The position numbers and the translations under genes are program-made. Positions 17,989 to 27,980 of a DNA stretch of 64,000 nucleotides are shown here, piece by piece (the stretch's first letter is position 1; every line of letters starts with the position of its first letter). The DNA is taken from NCBI RefSeq assembly GCF_001563265.1, contig NZ_CP005083.1:1987001-2051000 (forward strand), in the 5' to 3' direction. The notes under the pieces are model-generated. The model had not been told where the DNA came from. It saw only the letters and a program-made list of their open reading frames with translations, and ran no database searches. This stretch comes from Sphingobium sp. TKS. GTDB lineage: Bacteria > Pseudomonadota > Alphaproteobacteria > Sphingomonadales > Sphingomonadaceae.

Positions 17989-20079
17989 ATGACGGATTTG
18001 GCCTATCCTACTCGCTCTGCCGTCCATGAGGACGGATCGGCCGAGCGGCTTGCGATCGACACCATCCGCACGCTCGCCATGGATGCAGTCCAAAAGGCGA
18101 ACTCGGGGCATCCTGGCACGCCGATGGCGCTTGCGCCCGTCGCCTACACGCTGTGGCGTGAGTTCCTGCGCTACGATCCTGACACGCCCGACTGGCCGAA
18201 CCGCGATCGGTTCGTGCTTTCGGTCGGGCATGCCTCGATGCTGCTCTATGCGGTGCTGCATCTTGCCGGGGTGAAGGAAATCGATGCCGATGGAAAGCCG
18301 ACGGGCAGTCCGGCGGTGAGCCTGGCCGACATCGAGCAGTTCCGCCAGCTCGGCTCCAAGACGCCGGGCCATCCCGAATATCGCATGACCACCGGGGTCG
18401 AGACCACGACCGGCCCCCTGGGGCAGGGTTGCGGCAATTCGGTCGGCATGGCGATCGCGGAACGCGCGCTCGCCGCCCGCTTCAACCGCGAAGGCTTCAC
18501 GCTCTTCGATCATGACATCTACGTGCTGTGCGGCGACGGCGACATGATGGAAGGCGTGTCCGGCGAAGCGGCGTCGATCGCCGGCCATCTCGCCCTCTCC
18601 AATCTCTGCTGGATCTATGACAGCAACCACATCTCGATAGAAGGGTCGACCCAGCTCGCCTTCACCGAGGATGTCGGCGAGCGCTTCCAGGGCTATGGCT
18701 GGAACGTCATCCACGTCGACGACGCGAACGATACTGACGCGATCGCCCGCGCGCTCGAGACGTTCAGGGCGACCGACGACCGGCCCACCTTCATCGTCGT
18801 CCATTCGGTGATCGGATGGGGCAGCCCGCGCGCCGGCAGCGAGAAGGCGCATGGCGAGGCGCTGGGCGAGGAGAATGTCCGCAAGACCAAGGAAGCCTAT
18901 GGCTGGCCGGCGGATAAGCAGTTCTACGTGCCGGATAGCGTGGCGGAGGCGTTCCAAGATGCCGTGGCCGCCCGCGGCCAGCCGGCGCGCGAGCAATGGG
19001 AGGCGCTGTTCGCGCGCTACCAGCAGGCATTTCCGGCAGAGGCGCAGGAGTTCGCGCTGGCGCGGGAGGGCAAGCTGCCCGACGGCTGGGACGCCGATGT
19101 CTCCGGCTTCCCCGCAGACGCCAAGGGCATCGCCTCGCGCGACAGCGGCGGCAAGGTGCTCAACGCCATCGCCCAGCGCGTGCCGCTGCTGATGGGCGGC
19201 GCCGCGGACCTGTCCCCGTCGACCAAAACCAATCTGACCTTCCCGGGCGCGGGTTCGTTCGAACCGGGAGACTATGCGGGCCGCAACTTCCACTTCGGCG
19301 TGCGCGAGCATGCGATGGGGGCGATCGCCAACGGCATGGCGCTGTCTTACCTGCGTTCCTACACGGGCACCTTCCTGGTGTTCGCCGACTATATGCGCGC
19401 GCCGATCCGCCTCGCCGCGATCATGGAACTGCCCGTCATCTTCGTGTTCACGCACGATTCGATCGGCGTGGGCGAGGACGGGCCGACGTACCAGCCGATC
19501 GAGCATCTGGCGACACTGCGCGCCATTCCCGGGCTCGACACGATCCGGCCGGGCGACGCCAACGAGGCCGCGGCCGCATGGAAGGTTGCGCTCGGGCATA
19601 GCAGCGAGCCGACCGCGCTGATCTTCTCGCGCCAGGCAATCCCGACGCTCGACCGCCAGAGATATGCGTCGGCCGACGGCCTCGAGAAGGGCGGCTATAT
19701 CCTCGCCGATGCCGATGGCGACCCGGACATCATCCTGATCGGCACCGGCTCCGAGCTGCCGCTCGTCGCCGCCGCGCACGAGACGCTGACGGCTGAGGGC
19801 GCCAAGTCGCGCGTCGTGTCGCTGCCGAGCTGGTATCTGTTCGAGAAGCAGGACCAGGCCTACCGCGACAGCGTCTTTCCGCCCGCCGTCCGCGCGCGGC
19901 TGGCGGTCGAGCAGGCCGGGTCGATGGGCTGGGACCGCTATGTCGGTCATGACGGCGCGACCGTGACCATGTCGACGTTCGGAGCGTCGGCGCCACTCGC
20001 CAAGCTCCAGGAGAAATTCGGCTTCACCGTCGACAATGTCTGCAAGGTCGCCCGCGCGGTGATGGAGAAGAACAAGTGA
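17989..20079 (+). CDS. tkt: Transketolase
   Basis: A 696-residue thiamine-diphosphate enzyme moving two-carbon units between sugar phosphates. N-terminal NSGHPGTPMALAP, the TPP/Mg2+ motif GDGDMMEGVSGEAASIAGH and the central REHAMGAIANGMAL block are all intact; THDSIGVGEDGPTYQPIEH follows. I chose ATG 17989 (GAAGGA upstream) over the longer frame. The stop overlaps the GTG of the tal-pgi fusion gene (GTGA at 20076-20079), showing tight coupling. Confidence 0.96.
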   Translation: MTDLAYPTRSAVHEDGSAERLAIDTIRTLAMDAVQKANSGHPGTPMALAPVAYTLWREFLRYDPDTPDWPNRDRFVLSVGHASMLLYAVLHLAGVKEIDADGKPTGSPAVSLADIEQFRQLGSKTPGHPEYRMTTGVETTTGPLGQGCGNSVGMAIAERALAARFNREGFTLFDHDIYVLCGDGDMMEGVSGEAASIAGHLALSNLCWIYDSNHISIEGSTQLAFTEDVGERFQGYGWNVIHVDDANDTDAIARALETFRATDDRPTFIVVHSVIGWGSPRAGSEKAHGEALGEENVRKTKEAYGWPADKQFYVPDSVAEAFQDAVAARGQPAREQWEALFARYQQAFPAEAQEFALAREGKLPDGWDADVSGFPADAKGIASRDSGGKVLNAIAQRVPLLMGGAADLSPSTKTNLTFPGAGSFEPGDYAGRNFHFGVREHAMGAIANGMALSYLRSYTGTFLVFADYMRAPIRLAAIMELPVIFVFTHDSIGVGEDGPTYQPIEHLATLRAIPGLDTIRPGDANEAAAAWKVALGHSSEPTALIFSRQAIPTLDRQRYASADGLEKGGYILADADGDPDIILIGTGSELPLVAAAHETLTAEGAKSRVVSLPSWYLFEKQDQAYRDSVFPPAVRARLAVEQAGSMGWDRYVGHDGATVTMSTFGASAPLAKLQEKFGFTVDNVCKVARAVMEKNK

Positions 20080-22901
20080 GCACCGTCCTCGATAATCCGC
20101 GGGTCGCCAGCCGACTGAAGCAGCTCCACGAAAGCGGGCAGGCGGTGTGGCTCGACTTCGTCGATCGCGGCTTCCTCAATCAAGGCGGCCTCAGGGCGCT
20201 GGTCAGCGAAGACGGCGTCTCCGGCGTGACGTCCAATCCGTCCATTTTCGAGAAGGCGATGGGTCAGGGCGAGGCCTATGATGAGGGCTTTCGGACATTC
20301 CTCGGCAAGGCTGATGCGAGCGTCCAGGACACCTATGAAAGCCAGGCCATTGCCGACATCAAGGCCGCCGGCGGCGATCTGCGAGCAATCTATGATCGGC
20401 TGGGAGGCAAGGACGGCTATGTCAGCCTCGAGGTCTCTCCCTATCTCGCAGACGGAACCCAGGAGACGATCGAGGAGGCGCGCCGGCTCTGGAAGGCGGT
20501 CGGGGAGCCCAACCTCATGGTCAAGGTGCCCGGCACCAGGGCAGGCACCCCCGCCATTCGCCAGCTCGTCGAGGACGGGCTCAACATCAACGTGACGCTG
20601 CTCTTCGCGATCGAAGCCTATCAGGCGGTGGCCGAAGCGTTCATGGCGGGGCTCGAGGCGCGCCTGGCCAAGGGCGAGCCGATCGACCGGGTGGCGAGCG
20701 TCGCGAGCTTCTTCGTCAGCCGCATCGACAGCCAGATCGACAAAAAGATCGACGCGCGGGTGAAGGTCGGGGACAAGGAAGCGGCCGCGCTCGAGGCGCT
20801 GCGCGGCAAGGTCGCGATCGCCAACGCCAAGCTCGCCTACGCCTGGTACGAGGAGATGATCGCCTCGGATCGCTGGCAGGCGCTGGCTGCCAGGGGCGCG
20901 ATGCCGCAAAGGCTGCTCTGGGCGTCGACCGGCACCAAGGACCCGGCCTATCCCGACACGCTCTATGTCGACGCGCTGATCGGCCCGGATACGGTCAACA
21001 CGATGCCGCCCAAGACGATGGATGCGTTTCGCGATCACGGGACGATGCGGCCGACGCTCACCCAGGATCTCGACGGCGCGCGCCACGTGATCGCCGAGGC
21101 CGAGCGACTGGGGCTGGACCTGCCGGGCGTCACCGAGATGCTCGTGAAGGATGGCGTCAAGCAGTTCGCCGACGCCGCCGACGCGCTGCTGGGTGCGGTC
21201 GCCGCCAAGCGGGCCACCTTCCTCGGCGACAGGCTCAACCACATGGAAGCGTCGCTTCCCGGACCGCTGCAGAAAGCGGTGGATGCGCGACTGGAGACGG
21301 CACGCGCCGATCGTTGGGCGCGGCGGCTGTGGAAGGGCGATCCCTCGCTCTGGACCGGCAAGGATGAGGGCAGGTGGCTCGGCTGGCTCGCGGCCGCCCG
21401 CGGCCAGCAGGTCGATCCGAACGCATTGAGAGAATTGGAGCAGGAGGCAAAGCGCTACAAGAACGCGGTGCTGCTCGGCATGGGCGGATCGAGCCTCGGC
21501 CCCGAGGTGCTGTCGCTGATTCTCGGCTCGGCCGGGGGAAATCCCGGGCTGCACGTGCTGGATACCACCGATCCGGGGCAGATCGCGTCCGTTCTCGCCG
21601 AGATCGATCCAAAGGAGACGCTGTTCATCGTCTCATCCAAATCCGGCTCGACGATGGAGCCGGAGCTGCTCCGCGCTTTCTTTTTCGAACGGAGCGGAAA
21701 GCAGGGCGGCCACTTCGTCGCCGTGACCGATCCGGGATCGAAGCTCGAGAAGACAGCGGAGACGGACGGGTTCGCCCATGTCTTCCAGGGCGATCCGGCG
21801 ATCGGCGGCCGCTATTCGGTATTGTCCGCCTTCGGCATGGTGCCGGCCGCGGTGATGGGCATCGACACGCACGGTTTTTACGAGGCGACGGCGCCGATGG
21901 TGTTCGCCTGCGGGGGCGATGTGCCTCCGGCGGCCAATCCAGGCATCAGGCTCGGCGCGATCATCGGCGAGGCTGCGGTTTCTGGCCGCAACAAGCTGAC
22001 CTTCATCGCCTCGAAGGGACTGGAGCCCTTCGGCGCCTGGCTCGAGCAGCTGCTGGCCGAATCGACCGGCAAGCAGGGCAGGGGCATCGTTCCCGTGGAC
22101 CTCGAGCCGCTGGGTTCGCCGGAGAGCTATGGCACGGACCGGCTGTTCGTCGTCCTCGCGCTCGCCGGCGACAAGGACAATGCCGCCGACGCCAAGCTCG
22201 AGGCGCTTGCCGACAGCGGTCAGCCGGTGATCCGCATCAGCGTCGCCAGCCCGCAGCTGATCGGCCAGGAATTCTTCCGCTGGGAAGTCGCGACCGCGAT
22301 CACAGGTGCCGTCATCGGCATCGACCCGTTCGATCAGCCCGACGTCGAGGATGCGAAGGTGGCAACGCGCAAGCTCGTCGACGCCTATGAGGCCTCCGGT
22401 ACGCTGGAATCTGAAACGCCAGCCGCCGAGACCGCCGACTTTGCGCTCTTCGTCGCCAAGGGCAGCGCATTGCAAGGGAACGCCGAGAGCCTGTTACGGC
22501 AGCATTTCGCTGCCTTGCGGGCGGGCGACTACGCGGCGTTTCTCGCCTACGTCGAGCGCAACGACGTCGACAGCGCGGCCATCACCGCAATGCGCAGGGC
22601 CGTGCGCGACGCGAAATCGGTCGCGACCGTCGCAGGCTTCGGTCCGCGCTTCCTTCACTCCACGGGGCAAGCCTATAAGGGCGGCCCGAACAGCGGCGTG
22701 TTCCTGACGATCACGCGCGATCCCGATCCCGATCTTGCCATTCCCGGTCACAAGGCGAGCTTCGGCACCGTCCAGATCGCCCAGGCGCGCGGCGACATGG
22801 ACGTGCTCGCCGAACGCGGCAGGCGCGTGCTGCGCATCCATCTCAAGCAGGGCGGCGGCGGCATCGAGGCGCTCGAAGCGGCCGTCGCAGCGGCACTCTG
22901 A
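20076..22901 (+). CDS. tal-pgi: Bifunctional transaldolase / glucose-6-phosphate isomerase
   Basis: A 941-residue fusion. Residues 1 to about 365 are transaldolase: VTSNPSIFEKA at 51-61 and LMVKVPGT with the Schiff-base Lys150. Residues from about 385 to the end are phosphoglucose isomerase-like: GMGGSSLGPEVL, SSKSGSTMEP and FIASKGLEPFGAWLEQL. The fused arrangement is known from cyanobacteria and some alphaproteobacteria and links the non-oxidative pentose phosphate pathway to glucose-6-phosphate. It starts with GTG overlapping the tkt stop. The gnd gene follows after 27 bases with its own AAGGAG site. Confidence 0.95.
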   Translation: MSTVLDNPRVASRLKQLHESGQAVWLDFVDRGFLNQGGLRALVSEDGVSGVTSNPSIFEKAMGQGEAYDEGFRTFLGKADASVQDTYESQAIADIKAAGGDLRAIYDRLGGKDGYVSLEVSPYLADGTQETIEEARRLWKAVGEPNLMVKVPGTRAGTPAIRQLVEDGLNINVTLLFAIEAYQAVAEAFMAGLEARLAKGEPIDRVASVASFFVSRIDSQIDKKIDARVKVGDKEAAALEALRGKVAIANAKLAYAWYEEMIASDRWQALAARGAMPQRLLWASTGTKDPAYPDTLYVDALIGPDTVNTMPPKTMDAFRDHGTMRPTLTQDLDGARHVIAEAERLGLDLPGVTEMLVKDGVKQFADAADALLGAVAAKRATFLGDRLNHMEASLPGPLQKAVDARLETARADRWARRLWKGDPSLWTGKDEGRWLGWLAAARGQQVDPNALRELEQEAKRYKNAVLLGMGGSSLGPEVLSLILGSAGGNPGLHVLDTTDPGQIASVLAEIDPKETLFIVSSKSGSTMEPELLRAFFFERSGKQGGHFVAVTDPGSKLEKTAETDGFAHVFQGDPAIGGRYSVLSAFGMVPAAVMGIDTHGFYEATAPMVFACGGDVPPAANPGIRLGAIIGEAAVSGRNKLTFIASKGLEPFGAWLEQLLAESTGKQGRGIVPVDLEPLGSPESYGTDRLFVVLALAGDKDNAADAKLEALADSGQPVIRISVASPQLIGQEFFRWEVATAITGAVIGIDPFDQPDVEDAKVATRKLVDAYEASGTLESETPAAETADFALFVAKGSALQGNAESLLRQHFAALRAGDYAAFLAYVERNDVDSAAITAMRRAVRDAKSVATVAGFGPRFLHSTGQAYKGGPNSGVFLTITRDPDPDLAIPGHKASFGTVQIAQARGDMDVLAERGRRVLRIHLKQGGGGIEALEAAVAAAL

Positions 22902-22928
22902 GCAATTTTGACAGAAGGAGCGTGGCGG

Positions 22929-23915
22929 ATGCGTCTGGCGATGATCGGCCTTGGCCGAATGGGCGGGAATATCGCGCGCCGTCTGATCCGCGGCGGCCAT
23001 GAGGTCGTTGTCTTCGACCAATATGCACCGGCGATCGAGGAACTCACCAAGGAAGGTGCAATCCCCTCCGGCTCGCTGGACGAGGTCGCGGGCAAGCTCG
23101 AAGGCCCCCGGATCTTCTGGGTGATGCTGCCTGCGGGAGCCCCGACCGAATCGACGATCGAAGCGCTGCTGGGCCTCGCCTCGCCCGGCGACGTTATCAT
23201 CGACGGCGGCAACAGCTTCTACAAGGACGATATCCGGCGCGGCAAAGCCTGTTCGGAGAAGCAGATCGCCTATGTCGACGTCGGGACCTCCGGCGGCGTG
23301 TGGGGCCTCGAACGCGGCTACTGCATGATGATCGGCGGCGACAAGGCGACCGTCGACCTGCTCGACCCGATCTTCGACACGCTCGCGCCGGGCTACGGCA
23401 CGATCCCGCGCACGCCCAACCGCATGGAGAACGAGGGCGAGGATCCGCGCGCCGAAAAGGGCTATATCCACGCCGGTCCCGCCGGTGCGGGCCATTTCGT
23501 CAAAATGGTCCACAATGGCATCGAATATGGTTTGATGCAGGCCTATGCCGAGGGCTTCGACATCCTCAAGGGCAAGTCCTCGGACAAGCTGCCCGAGGAG
23601 GAGCGGTTCGACCTCAATCTCACGGACATCGCCGAAGTCTGGCGGCGCGGCAGCGTCATCTCGTCGTGGCTGCTCGATCTCTCGGCGGCGGCGCTCGCGA
23701 AGGACCAGATGCTCGAAGCCTATAGCGGCAATGTCGCCGACTCGGGCGAGGGTCACTGGACGATCGACGCGGCGATGGAGGAAGCGGTGCCGGCCTATGT
23801 CCTGTCGGCCGCGCTGTTCGCGCGCTACCGCAGCCGGGTGGATACGACCTTCGGCGACAAGCTCCTGTCGGCGATGCGCTTCGGCTTCGGCGGCCACGTC
23901 GAAATGCCGCAATGA
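22929..23915 (+). CDS. gnd: 6-phosphogluconate dehydrogenase, decarboxylating (short form)
   Basis: A 328-residue enzyme oxidising 6-phosphogluconate to ribulose-5-phosphate and CO2. It has the Rossmann motif [15 protein letters not shown], then [10 protein letters not shown] and the catalytic [14 protein letters not shown] segment. The length fits the short GndA/YqeC-type form (about 300-335) rather than the 470-residue E. coli enzyme; short forms are often NAD-linked. The ATG at 22929 follows AAGGAG (22914-22919). Its stop overlaps the zwf ATG. Confidence 0.93.
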   Translation: MRLAMIGLGRMGGNIARRLIRGGHEVVVFDQYAPAIEELTKEGAIPSGSLDEVAGKLEGPRIFWVMLPAGAPTESTIEALLGLASPGDVIIDGGNSFYKDDIRRGKACSEKQIAYVDVGTSGGVWGLERGYCMMIGGDKATVDLLDPIFDTLAPGYGTIPRTPNRMENEGEDPRAEKGYIHAGPAGAGHFVKMVHNGIEYGLMQAYAEGFDILKGKSSDKLPEEERFDLNLTDIAEVWRRGSVISSWLLDLSAAALAKDQMLEAYSGNVADSGEGHWTIDAAMEEAVPAYVLSAALFARYRSRVDTTFGDKLLSAMRFGFGGHVEMPQ

Positions 23916-25345
23916 GCACGGCTCCTGTCGCACCGCCCGCGACGTTCGTGATCTTCGGCGCTCTGGGCGATCTGACGCGCCGGCTGCTGATGCCGGCGAT
24001 CGTCAACGTCGAACGCTCAGGCCTGCTCGATCCGAACACCGGCTTCCTCGGCATCAGCTATCATGATGCCGACGACGATGAGCTTCGCGACCAGCTCGGC
24101 GAGTTCCTCGAGGCGGGCGCGGAATGGCAGCGGCTGCGCGAGCGCATCCACTATCTGAAGGGCGACTTCGGGGACGATGCGCTGTTCGAGACGCTCGCGG
24201 GGAGGATCGCCGGCAACACCGTCTTCTACCTTGCGACCGCACCCGGCTTTTTCGGCCCCATCGTCGAAAGCCTCGGAAAGGCGGGGTTGCTGAACGAGGC
24301 GCAGGGCTTCCGCCGGGTCGTGATCGAGAAGCCTTTCGGCACCGATCTCGCGTCCGCGCAGGCGCTCAACGGGCTGATCCTCGCCTGTGCCCATGAGGAG
24401 CAGATTTACCGGATCGACCATTTCCTGGGAAAGGAGACGGTCCAGAACATCATGGTCGCGCGGTTCGGCAACGCGCTGACCGAGGCGGTCTGGAACAACC
24501 GCTATATCGATCATGTCCAGATCACGGCCGCCGAGACGGTGGCGGTGGGCGGTCGGGGCAAGTTCTACGACGCCACCGGCGCGCTGCGCGACATGGTGCC
24601 GAACCATCTCTTCCAGCTGCTCGCGCTGGTCGGCATGGAGCCGCCCAACAGCTTCGGCGCCGAAGCGGTGCGCACCGAGAAGGCGAAGCTGATCGCCGCC
24701 CTGCGGCCGCTGGAGCCCGACGATGCGGTGCGCGGCCGCTATGGGGCAGGCGAGGCGGGCGGCCAGAAGGTCGTCCCGTATCGCGATACCGTCGACGTGG
24801 ATCCCGCGAGCCGCACCGAAACCTACGTCGCGCTCAAGGCGGCGGTCGAGACGTGGCGCTGGCACGGTGTGCCCTTCTATCTGCGCACGGGCAAGGCGCT
24901 CGCCGCCCGTGACACGGAGATCGTCATCAAGTTCCGCAATGCGCCGTTGATGCTGTTCCACGACACGCCGACCGGCGCGCTCCCGCCCAACCAGCTCGTG
25001 CTGCAGATCCAGCCGCATGAAGGCATCTGTCTCGAGCTCGCGGTGAAGCAGCCGGGGCCGCTCGTCGAGGCGGTGCCCGCCAGCCTCCATTTCGCCTATT
25101 CCGAGCAGTTCGACCTCGGACACCAGACCGGCTATGAGACGCTGCTCTATGACGTGCTGATCGGCGACCAGACCCTGTTCCAACGCGCCGACCAGATCGA
25201 AGGTGGCTGGCGGGCGGTGCAGCCGCTGCTCGACGCGTGGAGCGTCTCCGGGGAACCGGAAGACTATGCCGCCGGAAGCGCCGGGCCGGTGGCCGCAGAG
25301 GCGCTGCTCGCGCGCGACGGGCGCGCCTGGCATCCGGTCGCATGA
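23912..25345 (+). CDS. zwf: Glucose-6-phosphate 1-dehydrogenase
   Basis: A 477-residue enzyme for the first step of the oxidative pentose phosphate and Entner-Doudoroff pathways. The coenzyme-binding GALGDLTRR is at residues 16-24, EKPFG at 139-143 and the active-site RIDHFLGKE at 167-175. Normal length. The ATG overlaps the gnd stop (ATGA), and its own stop overlaps the next ATG at 25342. Confidence 0.96.
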   Translation: MSTAPVAPPATFVIFGALGDLTRRLLMPAIVNVERSGLLDPNTGFLGISYHDADDDELRDQLGEFLEAGAEWQRLRERIHYLKGDFGDDALFETLAGRIAGNTVFYLATAPGFFGPIVESLGKAGLLNEAQGFRRVVIEKPFGTDLASAQALNGLILACAHEEQIYRIDHFLGKETVQNIMVARFGNALTEAVWNNRYIDHVQITAAETVAVGGRGKFYDATGALRDMVPNHLFQLLALVGMEPPNSFGAEAVRTEKAKLIAALRPLEPDDAVRGRYGAGEAGGQKVVPYRDTVDVDPASRTETYVALKAAVETWRWHGVPFYLRTGKALAARDTEIVIKFRNAPLMLFHDTPTGALPPNQLVLQIQPHEGICLELAVKQPGPLVEAVPASLHFAYSEQFDLGHQTGYETLLYDVLIGDQTLFQRADQIEGGWRAVQPLLDAWSVSGEPEDYAAGSAGPVAAEALLARDGRAWHPVA

Positions 25346-26157
25346 GCGCCATCCGCCTCGTCGTCTCGGATATCGACGGCACGCTCGTGCGCGACGACAA
25401 GAGCCTGAGCGAGGCGGTGATCGCGTCGTGCGGGCGCCTGCAGGCGGCGGGCGTCGCGCTCACGCTGATCAGCGCGCGGCCGCCGAGCGGGATGCTGTGG
25501 ATCGCGGAGCGCCTTGGATTGAAGGCAGCGTTTGGCGCGTTCAATGGCGGCACCATCGTGCGGCCGGACGGCATGATCATGGCAGCCGCGCGCCTCGACC
25601 CGGCGGTCGCGAAGCGCGCGCTGACGCTGATCGACCGGCCGGGCATCACCAAATGGCTGTTCCGCGAGGGATGCTGGCATGCCGAGCGCCTCGACCAGGT
25701 CCACACCCCGCGTGAACGCAAGGCGGCCAATCAGGAGCCGATCGTCGGCTCGGACTTCTCGCAACTGCTGGATGCGGCCGACAAGATCGTGGCGGTAAGC
25801 GACGATCATGCGATGCTGGCTGTCCTTGAGATCGAGGTCGCGAATGCGCTGGGCCGGGATGCGACTGTGGCGCGGTCGCAAACCTATTATCTCGACATCA
25901 CCGCCCTGGCGGCGAACAAGGGTGATGGTGTGGCAGCGCTTGCGCGGGCGGCAGGCGTTCGACTGGAGGAGGTCGCCGTGATCGGTGATCAGCGCAACGA
26001 TCTGCCGATGTTCGCCCGCGCCGGCCTGTCGATCGCGATGGCGCAGGGACCGGAAGAGGTCCGCGAGGCTGCGGATCACGTAACGCGCTCGAACGACGAG
26101 GATGGCGTCGCCCACGCGATCGACGAGATTCTGCTGCCGATGGCGGCGCGCGGATGA
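25342..26157 (+). CDS. Cof-type HAD-IIB family phosphatase
   Basis: A 271-residue HAD-superfamily hydrolase with DIDGTLVRDD (motif I), ISARPPSGM (motif II), the conserved Lys in NKGDGVAALA (motif III) and GDQRNDLPMF (motif IV). A C2B cap lies between. Family members dephosphorylate sugar phosphates, flavin or PLP precursors. The position inside the pentose phosphate operon, with ATGA overlaps to zwf and rpe, suggests a sugar-phosphate substrate, but this is inference. Confidence 0.9.
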   Translation: MSAIRLVVSDIDGTLVRDDKSLSEAVIASCGRLQAAGVALTLISARPPSGMLWIAERLGLKAAFGAFNGGTIVRPDGMIMAAARLDPAVAKRALTLIDRPGITKWLFREGCWHAERLDQVHTPRERKAANQEPIVGSDFSQLLDAADKIVAVSDDHAMLAVLEIEVANALGRDATVARSQTYYLDITALAANKGDGVAALARAAGVRLEEVAVIGDQRNDLPMFARAGLSIAMAQGPEEVREAADHVTRSNDEDGVAHAIDEILLPMAARG

Positions 26158-26822
26158 CGGGGGATGTCCTCGTCGCGCCGTCGGTGCTCGCGGCCGATTT
26201 CGGTCATCTCCACGAGGAGGTGCGTGCGGTCGATCGGGCAGGTGCAGACTGGATCCATGTCGACGTGATGGACGGCCGCTTCGTGTCCGAGATCAGCTTC
26301 GGGCCGCCGGTCCTCCGCGCGATCCGCAAGGCGACGGAAAAGCCGCTCAACGTCCATCTGATGGTGATCGAACCCGAGCGGTCGCTCGCCTCCTACGCTG
26401 AGGCCGGCGCGGACCATCTGCTGGTGCAGGCGGAGCCTGGCTCGACCGTCCATCTTCACCGCGTGCTCGGCCAGATCGGTGAGCTTGGCTGTCGCGCGGG
26501 TGTCGTGATCGATCCCGCGACGCCCGTCGAATGGATCCAGCATGTCCTCCACCTCGTGGAGATCATCCTCGTGATGACCGTCAACCCGGGGTTCGGCGGT
26601 CAGAAGTTCCTACCCGAGATGCTTCCGAAGATCGCGGCGCTGCGCAAATTGTGCGACGAGCGCGGCCTGCGCCCGCACATCGAGGTCGATGGCGGGCAGG
26701 ATTCGCATACGGTTCGCTCGGTCGTCGAAGCGGGCGCCGACGTGATCGTTGCGGGCACCGCGATCTTCGGCGCTGACGACTATGCGCAGGCCATCGCCGC
26801 GATAAGGGGTTGTGCCGAATGA
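26154..26822 (+). CDS. rpe: Ribulose-phosphate 3-epimerase
   Basis: A 222-residue TIM-barrel enzyme interconverting ribulose-5-phosphate and xylulose-5-phosphate. It has the metal ligands in WIHVDVMDG and VHLMV, the MTVNPGFGGQKF signature, and IEVDGG with the catalytic Asp. The usual FVPNLTFGP-like loop is FVSEISFGP here. It is coupled at both ends by ATGA overlaps to the two HAD genes. Confidence 0.94.
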   Translation: MTGDVLVAPSVLAADFGHLHEEVRAVDRAGADWIHVDVMDGRFVSEISFGPPVLRAIRKATEKPLNVHLMVIEPERSLASYAEAGADHLLVQAEPGSTVHLHRVLGQIGELGCRAGVVIDPATPVEWIQHVLHLVEIILVMTVNPGFGGQKFLPEMLPKIAALRKLCDERGLRPHIEVDGGQDSHTVRSVVEAGADVIVAGTAIFGADDYAQAIAAIRGCAE

Positions 26823-27568
26823 AGCAGTTGATCGCCTTCGATCTCGACGGGACCCTCGCGGAAAGCAAGCAGCCGATCGGCGAGGAGATGGCCGGTCTGC
26901 TCGCCCGGCTGCTAGACGTCGCCAAGGTGGGGGTGATTTCCGGTGGGGACTGGCCGCAGTTCGAGATACAGGTGGTCGCGCGCCTGCCCGGCGCCGCCGA
27001 TCTGGCCCGGCTCTTCATCATGCCGACCACCGGCACCAAGCTCTACCGCTTTCAGGATGGCAGCTGGCGGCAAATCTATGCGGACAGCTTCGACGCCGCC
27101 GAACGTGACAGGATCATGCGCGCGCTCGACCAGGCGGCGACGCAAGCGGGCCTCGTCGAAACGCAGACCTGGGGTGAGAAGATCGAGGATCGCGGCACGC
27201 AGATCACCTTCTCGGGATTGGGCCAGCAGGCGCCGCTCGCTGCGAAAGCCGCATGGGATCCCGACTTTACAAAGCGCAAGCGACTGCAGGCGCTGCTTCG
27301 CGCGATGCTGCCCGGTCTTTCGATCAACACCGGCGGATCGACCTCCATCGACATCACGCGCAGCGGCGTCGACAAGGCTTACGCGATGCGCAAGCTGAGC
27401 GAGCATTCCGGCGTTCCGGCGGACGCCATGCTGTTTCTCGGCGATGCCATCTATCCGGGCGGAAATGACGAGCCGGTACGCGCAGCCGGGTTCGACACGA
27501 TCGCCGTGCGTGACGTGCGGGAAACCGGTAACGTCGTCCGAGCGATCATCGGCTGCCTGACTGCCTGA
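26819..27568 (+). CDS. HAD-IIB family phosphatase (phosphomannomutase/sucrose-phosphatase-like fold)
   Basis: A 249-residue HAD protein with FDLDGTLAESK (motif I), ISGGD (motif II), a conserved late KAYAMRKL (motif III) and FLGDAIYPGGNDEPV (motif IV). The PTTGTKLYRF and INTGGSTSIDIT stretches resemble the eukaryotic phosphomannomutase-like HAD-IIB branch. It may act on mannose- or other hexose-phosphates, which would match the GH130 gene at the head of the operon. Last gene of the operon; its ATG overlaps the rpe stop. Confidence 0.85.
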   Translation: MKQLIAFDLDGTLAESKQPIGEEMAGLLARLLDVAKVGVISGGDWPQFEIQVVARLPGAADLARLFIMPTTGTKLYRFQDGSWRQIYADSFDAAERDRIMRALDQAATQAGLVETQTWGEKIEDRGTQITFSGLGQQAPLAAKAAWDPDFTKRKRLQALLRAMLPGLSINTGGSTSIDITRSGVDKAYAMRKLSEHSGVPADAMLFLGDAIYPGGNDEPVRAAGFDTIAVRDVRETGNVVRAIIGCLTA

Positions 27569-27935
27569 GTGCGTTGACGGTATGATCAAGCAGATTCCGC
27601 GCTCGCGGCAAGGCTCGAGGGCGAGATGAAGATGCTGCGACCCTCGACGATTCTCCCCGCTCAATGGGGCTTGCATCGACACAAAAGGGCCCGCCCGGCA
27701 TCTAATGCCGCGCTCCGTATGCGGAGCATGGCGCCGACTGAGCCCGCTCGCCGGCAAGGACGCGACACCGGCGCACCGCCCGATCGTCGATAATGCAGCA
27801 ACCACGACGGAAGGAGGCGCTCCAGGTGCGGCCGTGGGACGCGGTGCAGTGCGATCACCACATGATCCAGCGCCGAGGACCGACACATATCCTCTCATGT
27901 TGACGCTTCCCAATCAACTCCGTAAGTCATCCTAG
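27569..27935. other. Intergenic region after the pentose phosphate operon
   Basis: About 370 bases without a convincing gene. TCGAGGG (27615-27621) and CCCTCGA (27641-27647) could pair around a 19-base loop shortly after the operon, but there is no T-run, so a terminator is only a guess. Short frames on both strands show no known motif. Confidence 0.4.
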
Positions 27936-27950
27936 TGCGACTGATTCGCA
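27936..27950. promoter_or_regulatory. Fur-like iron box upstream of TonB receptor gene
   Basis: TGCGA-CTGAT-TCGCA is a perfect inverted repeat with five-base arms, followed by TTAGCAT. The composition resembles the GCGAATGATTCGCAT-like Fur sites found before TonB-dependent receptor genes. It lies 31 bases before the receptor's GTG start, a position expected for repression. The assignment to Fur is inference. Confidence 0.45.
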
Positions 27951-27980
27951 TTAGCATAACATTACGTTTGGGGGCGGTGG

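Noticed and set aside
16960..19950. A 996-codon open frame on the minus strand opposite the rpiA-tkt region
   Set aside because: It is antisense to well-supported enzymes, its product is Arg/His/Asp-rich low-complexity sequence and has no known motif. Long antisense frames are common in GC-rich DNA.
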